From Tenderia sp965602225 (GTDB lineage Bacteria > Pseudomonadota > Gammaproteobacteria > Tenderiales > Tenderiaceae), in assembly GCA_965602225.1 (NCBI GenBank), contig CBFCYE010000026.1:1-36063 (forward strand): a stretch of DNA of 36,063 nt, written 5' to 3'. The notes beneath the pieces are model-generated. The model made no database searches and was not told the origin of the DNA. It saw only the letters and a program-made list of their open reading frames with translations. Shown one piece after another: positions 32,069-36,063 of the stretch; position 1 is the stretch's first letter, and every line of letters starts with the position of its first letter. The position numbers were made by a program, and so were the translations under genes.

Positions 32069-32731
32069 ATGATCGACTGGAACAATATCAATACCGTACT
32101 GCTGGACATGGACGGCACCCTGCTGGACCTGCATTTTGACAGCCATTTTTGGCAGGAATATGTCCCTCAGCGCTACGCCTTCAGCCGTGGCCTCGACATC
32201 CCCGCAGCTAAAAAAATACTCGTGCCGCGATTCAAAAAGCACGAAGGCACACTCAACTGGTATTGCCTGGATTTCTGGAGCAGGGAGCTGGAGCTGGATA
32301 TCGCTGAACTGAAAAATGATGTCGCCCATCTGATCGCCATCAAACCCGGTGCGCTGGAATTTCTACAGCGACTACGCCAACTCGGCAAACGCTGCGTCCT
32401 GGTCACCAACGCCCACCAGGACAGCCTGGCGCTGAAACTGGAACACACCCGGTTGGATAATCACCTGGATGAAATCATCTCGGCCCATCAATTGGGACTG
32501 CCGAAGGAAGAGCCAAAATTTTGGGCCGAACTGCAAAAACACAGCCCCTACACACCACATCAAACCCTGTTGATAGATGACAACCTGCACGCCCTGCGCA
32601 CAGCCAAACAGTTTGGCATTAAACATCTGCTGGCGGCCTGCCACCCCGATAGCCAGCAGGAAAAACGCCACACCGATGAGTTTGTTTCATTTTATGAGTT
32701 TGATGAAATCACACCGATGATCAGCGGGTAA
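32069..32731 (+). CDS. yrfG: GMP/IMP nucleotidase (YrfG-type HAD hydrolase)
   Basis: This is a 220-aa HAD-superfamily phosphatase, closest to E. coli YrfG, which removes phosphate from GMP and IMP. The catalytic DMDGTLLDL (Asp nucleophile at residue 13 and second Asp 15), VTNAH (motif II), the Lys in GLPKEEPKFW, and LLIDDN (motif III) are clear. The start at 32069 opens at MIDWNNINTVLLDMDG; an ORF starting far upstream overlaps nudE antisense and is not real. It is divergent to nudE, in the order typical of gammaproteobacteria. Confidence 0.92.
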   Translation: MIDWNNINTVLLDMDGTLLDLHFDSHFWQEYVPQRYAFSRGLDIPAAKKILVPRFKKHEGTLNWYCLDFWSRELELDIAELKNDVAHLIAIKPGALEFLQRLRQLGKRCVLVTNAHQDSLALKLEHTRLDNHLDEIISAHQLGLPKEEPKFWAELQKHSPYTPHQTLLIDDNLHALRTAKQFGIKHLLAACHPDSQQEKRHTDEFVSFYEFDEITPMISG

Positions 32732-32739
32732 GAAAAAGT

Positions 32740-32769
32740 GGAAAAGCCGTCATCAGCTTTCCCTTTTTT
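32740..32769 (+). terminator. Probable terminator after the nucleotidase
   Basis: GGAAAAGC and GCTTTCC pair with one bulge around an 8-base loop, followed by six T. It lies 8 bp after the nucleotidase. The rest of the gap to 33025 shows nothing I can name. Confidence 0.6.
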
Positions 32770-33025
32770 ATGGAAGCAAGAATTTAATCGAATCCTACGT
32801 TTATCAATCAATACACCAATAAAGCAGTGGAAACGAAAAAACCACTTCCAAAACAGTTTAGAAATATTCAAAAACACACAAGCCTAATCAATGTTTTTTT
32901 AAAACTTGATTAACACAGCTCTCGAACTACTATAATTACCTTAGCAAAGCAGTTATGTATTACCGCATCTTTCAGAGCATAGATTAAAAGTTTCATTGAA
33001 AACTAGCGTTGTTCAAGGGGGCGCT

Positions 33026-33667
33026 ATGAACAATATGATTTGTCATGAGACATCGTCGGAACAATTTGACGTATGTCGGTTTAACAAAACAGATTCTATT
33101 GGGCCAACACAGAACTACACTATCAATCAGAGGCTGTCGCAAGAAGACCTGGTTCAGATTGCACAATGTGGCGAGGATGCTTTCCCGGCTATTATGACTG
33201 CTTTTCATGATTCTAGAGCCACCATTAGAGCAACCGCTGCAGCACTTTCGAGCAGCCTTCAGGTAGAAGATGATGAAGCACTTATAGATGCACTTTGTGA
33301 CGCGCTATTTGACCCTGATGTAAGTGTGCGTGAAATGTCAGCATCAAGCTTAAGCGATATGGCACCATCACCTCACCATGTAATTAATCGGCTAATTGAA
33401 AGCCTAGAATGGGAAGGAAATGCCTGGGTATTAATTCATGTGTTAACTGCCTTAGCAAAGACTGGTCAAAATGCAGTTTCTTCAGTACCAGCAATTATCA
33501 AACATTTGTCTAGCAGATCCGTGGCAATCAGTAGCCATGCAGCCCATGCACTGGGTTCTATCGGAAAAAAAGCACATCTTGCTATCCCGCCTTTGAAAGA
33601 TGCCCTGGACCATCCGCACGAAATTATTAGGCAAAATGCGCAATACGCACTGAATCAAATTGAATAG
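33026..33667 (+). CDS. Orphan HEAT-repeat protein
   Basis: This is a 213-aa protein whose residues 40-213 are alpha-alpha HEAT repeats (e.g. ALCDALFDPDVSVREMSASSL, SSVPAIIKHLSSRSVAISSHAA, AIPPLKDALDHPHEIIRQNAQ). Such repeats make a protein-binding solenoid. The N-terminal 40 residues (several Cys) are unlike the repeats. There is no signal peptide and no linked operon. The ATG at 33026 has an AAGGGGG site; a TTG ten codons earlier is rejected. The composition is A+T-richer than its neighbours. The partner and function are unknown. Confidence 0.8.
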   Translation: MNNMICHETSSEQFDVCRFNKTDSIGPTQNYTINQRLSQEDLVQIAQCGEDAFPAIMTAFHDSRATIRATAAALSSSLQVEDDEALIDALCDALFDPDVSVREMSASSLSDMAPSPHHVINRLIESLEWEGNAWVLIHVLTALAKTGQNAVSSVPAIIKHLSSRSVAISSHAAHALGSIGKKAHLAIPPLKDALDHPHEIIRQNAQYALNQIE

Positions 33668-33830
33668 ACAAGCATTAACCCAAGATAAGTAAAAATAAAG
33701 ATTTAGCAATTTGTCGCAGCTTCGCACAAAAGAATGAAAACAATCGCAGAAGGGCCAAGCAATAAGCACATAAAAAACACACTAGTTCCAACGGGGAATG
33801 ATTTTTACTCAATTACATCAACATAAAAAT

Positions 33831-34727
33831 CTAAAGCCCGAAATCAGCACGCCCCTGCAGACCGCCAGAATGTAATGCCAGCACGGTTTGGCCGCGTTGA
33901 AAATTGCCAGTAGTAATCAAACCGTAAAGAGCGAACATCAGTTTTCCGGTATAAACCGGCTCCAGCGGAATGGCATGCGCCGCCTCAAAACGGTGTATAA
34001 ATTCCAGCAATTCAGGCTTGGTTTTGGCGTAGCCACCAAAGTGATAATCCAGATTTATCTGCCAATTTTCATACTGCTTATTACCCGATTCCGACAATAA
34101 TGATCTGACCTCACCACCTAAAAAACCGGCCCCTTTCAACACCGCTAACCCCAGGGCTTGACGTTCACCCTGTAGGCCAGCGATCAGGCCGGACAGAGTT
34201 CCGGCCGTGCCACAGGCACAGGCGATGACATCAAAGGCTTGGTCAATATCACCAATGATCTCAGCACAACCCTTCACCGCCAGGCCATTGCTGCCACCCT
34301 CAGGAATAAGATAAAAGTCGCCGAACTCAGCTTTTAGTCTTGCAATGATTTCAGGTGAATTTTTAAGCCGGTAATCCGCACGATTGAGATAGTGCAGCTG
34401 CATGCCATGATCAACAGCAAACTGCAGGGTGGGATTGAGCGGACTATGTTCCTCACCGCGAATAACACCAATGGTGTTGAAACCATATTCAGCGCCTGCC
34501 CCGGCCAGGGCATGGATGTGATTGGAATAGGCACCACCAAAACTAAGCAGGGTTCCGAAATCCTGTTCGCGCGCCGCCAGCAGATTGTATTTGAGCTTGT
34601 ACCACTTGTTACCAGAGATAACCGGATGCACCAGATCCAGGCGCTTGATCAGCAACCGCACCCCGGCTTGATCAAACGCGACATCGTGAACTTCCTGGAT
34701 CGGGGTTGGTTGTGGCGTCAGCTGCAT
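33831..34727 (-). CDS. ACC deaminase / D-cysteine desulfhydrase family enzyme
   Basis: This is a 298-aa PLP-dependent enzyme (tryptophan synthase beta fold). The PLP-binding lysine lies in SGNKWYKLKYNL (about residues 38-49); FGGAYSNHIHALA and the phosphate-binding CGTAGTLSGL follow. The family either deaminates 1-aminocyclopropane-1-carboxylate or removes H2S from D-cysteine. D-cysteine desulfhydrase is more likely in a gammaproteobacterium, but key residues were not tested. The start overlaps the WbuC stop by 10 bp, and all three minus-strand genes look co-transcribed. Confidence 0.88.
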   Translation of the reverse strand: MQLTPQPTPIQEVHDVAFDQAGVRLLIKRLDLVHPVISGNKWYKLKYNLLAAREQDFGTLLSFGGAYSNHIHALAGAGAEYGFNTIGVIRGEEHSPLNPTLQFAVDHGMQLHYLNRADYRLKNSPEIIARLKAEFGDFYLIPEGGSNGLAVKGCAEIIGDIDQAFDVIACACGTAGTLSGLIAGLQGERQALGLAVLKGAGFLGGEVRSLLSESGNKQYENWQINLDYHFGGYAKTKPELLEFIHRFEAAHAIPLEPVYTGKLMFALYGLITTGNFQRGQTVLALHSGGLQGRADFGL

Positions 34728-35221
34728 AAAACAGTTAGTGATACCTCACCTGGCTGGGCCACGGCCAACCACTGCACAAAACCACGATACTCCGGATCGC
34801 CTTCTCTCGGCGCCCAGGCAGCAAAGTCTTTATCACTCAAGGGCGCATACGATCCCTGTTTGACCTCAAAAAACACAGTATCCGTTTCCAACGCCACCAC
34901 GCAGTGCCAGGTCTTCGGTGGCACCTCAAAACCATACACCGGCCCACCAGGAGTCAGCTCTTCACGCTGCAACACCTTGCCCTGATCGTCGAATAACAAA
35001 GCCGCCAGGCGACCACGCACCACCATAAAAAACTCCCATTTTTCCGGTTCAGGGTGGCGATGCGGTTGCACGTAACTACCCGGCTCAATGGCGATAAACA
35101 AGCGCTGCACCAAATCATCAAGACTGGCATGAACATTATGATTAGCACGCAGCCGCGCCGATGCCCTGGCCTTGCTAACCAGATCATCCAACAACTTTTC
35201 ATCAAACAATTTCATATTCAT
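34718..35221 (-). CDS. WbuC-family cupin metalloprotein
   Basis: This is a 167-aa cupin of the WbuC group. The metal-binding segment QPHRHPEPEKWEFFMVVRGRLAALLFDDQG and the later TWHCVVAL supply the His/Glu ligands. The N-terminal helix (KLLDDLVSKARASARLRANHNVHAS) is also typical. WbuC genes are often near O-antigen loci, but here it is between an antiporter and a PLP enzyme. A second ATG two codons in is an alternative start. The reaction is unknown. Confidence 0.88.
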   Translation of the reverse strand: MNMKLFDEKLLDDLVSKARASARLRANHNVHASLDDLVQRLFIAIEPGSYVQPHRHPEPEKWEFFMVVRGRLAALLFDDQGKVLQREELTPGGPVYGFEVPPKTWHCVVALETDTVFFEVKQGSYAPLSDKDFAAWAPREGDPEYRGFVQWLAVAQPGEVSLTVLCS

Positions 35222-35224
35222 AGA

Positions 35225-36063
35225 TCAATCACGGCGCAGTTTGTCGGAAATGGCAATCGGGGTTGGATAGCGCATCACGATAAAATAAGAAGAAAAAATA
35301 AAGGTCAGCATGGTACTGAGCTGAATCAGGTACGAGGCCTCAGTGCCAATCACATTAAGCTCTAGCGCCAGCACGGCAATAAACAGGGAAAACTCAGAGA
35401 TCTGCCCCAGGCGCACCCCCACCTCCAAACCAACAGCGGCGGGTTCGTTATAACGCTGCAACAATACCTTGAAGATAAACGGCTTCAACCCCAGGGCCAG
35501 GGCGGCAATCACCAGGCTTGGCAGCAACACCTGAGTCAACATAGCCAGATCAAAACTAGCACCCAGGGCGAAGAAAAAGATCACCAGAAAAAAATCACGC
35601 AACGGCCGTAGGTTGTCACCGATAAACAGTGCAATCGGACTGGTGGCCAGGGCGACACCGGCGATAAACGCCCCGACCTCAGCCGACAGCCCCAACACCG
35701 AGGCCAGCTCCGCCATGCCCAGACACCAGCCAATGGCCATCAGAAAGATATATTCGTGGATGCGATTAAAGCGACGGATCAGCTTGATCAATATAAAGCG
35801 TTCAAACAGATAGGCGAAGGCGATCAAACCCAGCAACGACAAACCCAACTGCACCAGCTCCAACCAGGGCAGCCCCGCCTGCCACTGCGCTGGCAACAGC
35901 ATCAAAATAACGATGGCGATAATGTCCTGTAATAGCAGGATGCTGATAATGATCTCACCGGTATGCTGATGATGCAGCACCGTGGTAGGCAGCAGTTTCA
36001 AACCGATGATGGTGCTGGAAAACATCATCGCCGCACCGATGATGGCCGACTCAATCAGGCTAA
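35225..36063 (-). CDS. Kef/CPA2-type cation:proton antiporter, C-terminal part
   Basis: This is the C-terminal 278 residues of a membrane antiporter; its frame runs off the window edge. Many hydrophobic helices are visible, with conserved LLQDIIAIVILMLLPA and LGLSAEVGAFIAGVALA (ion-binding core of Na+/H+ exchanger domain PF00999). No TrkA-N or RCK domain follows the last helix. It exports or imports K+ or Na+ against protons. It ends 4 bp before the WbuC start, so it leads a three-gene operon. Confidence 0.87.
   Translation of the reverse strand, partial: SLIESAIIGAAMMFSSTIIGLKLLPTTVLHHQHTGEIIISILLLQDIIAIVILMLLPAQWQAGLPWLELVQLGLSLLGLIAFAYLFERFILIKLIRRFNRIHEYIFLMAIGWCLGMAELASVLGLSAEVGAFIAGVALATSPIALFIGDNLRPLRDFFLVIFFFALGASFDLAMLTQVLLPSLVIAALALGLKPFIFKVLLQRYNEPAAVGLEVGVRLGQISEFSLFIAVLALELNVIGTEASYLIQLSTMLTFIFSSYFIVMRYPTPIAISDKLRRD

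Overview
The window looks like the chromosome of a gammaproteobacterial chemolithoautotroph, most likely a sulfur oxidiser. The evidence is a form II RuBisCO (cbbM) with a divergent cbbR and its activase pair cbbQ/cbbO, together with gammaproteobacterial housekeeping genes (rimO, slyX, rsmJ, nudE, cysQ, a yrfG-type nucleotidase). The genus cannot be fixed from the sequence alone.

Layout. (1) 1-3.3 kb, minus strand: a copper/silver RND efflux operon (small secreted Met/His/Cys protein, then cusC-cusB-cusA; cusA runs off the window). (2) 3.3-13.8 kb: the carbon-fixation block. comFB and cbbR converge with overlapping stops, and cbbR diverges from cbbM. Then come two genes of the PEP-CTERM/exosortase system (a PrsT-type TPR lipoprotein and a PEP-CTERM surface protein with its own sigma-54 promoter), a small unknown gene, cbbQ and cbbO. 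The cbbM and cbbQ promoters share an ungapped 48-bp block (16-bp inverted repeat, 6-bp spacer, conserved element), which I read as the CbbR operator. (3) 13.8-18.6 kb: a host-attachment-family protein, a small membrane protein, a diguanylate cyclase, a receiver-TPR response regulator and a soluble histidine kinase, apparently a c-di-GMP/phosphorelay module. (4) 18.7-22.1 kb: rimO, a secreted pentapeptide-repeat protein, a MoeA-like protein lacking its last domain and a conserved motif, and slyX.

(5) 22.2-23.6 kb: a mobile patch. A RAYT transposase lies between two inverted REP elements with compensatory stem changes. It is followed by an A+T-rich HEPN (AbiU2-like) gene whose stop codon sits in an attC-like site, like an integron cassette. 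(6) 23.6-25.9 kb: a PhoX-type phosphatase with a candidate Pho box, and a small acidic protein. (7) 26.0-33.7 kb: FAD dehydrogenase, a palindromic MITE, an RhlE-type helicase, rsmJ, psiE with a perfect 9-bp tandem repeat at its 3' end, cysQ-nudE, a GMP/IMP nucleotidase and an orphan HEAT-repeat protein. (8) 33.8-36.06 kb, minus strand: a Kef/CPA2-type antiporter (partial), a WbuC cupin and an ACC deaminase/D-cysteine desulfhydrase-family enzyme.

The most informative signals are the duplicated CbbR operator, the exosortase genes embedded between RuBisCO and its activase, the structured cbbM leader, and the RAYT/REP plus cassette-like HEPN patch. No tRNA, rRNA or CRISPR array was seen.
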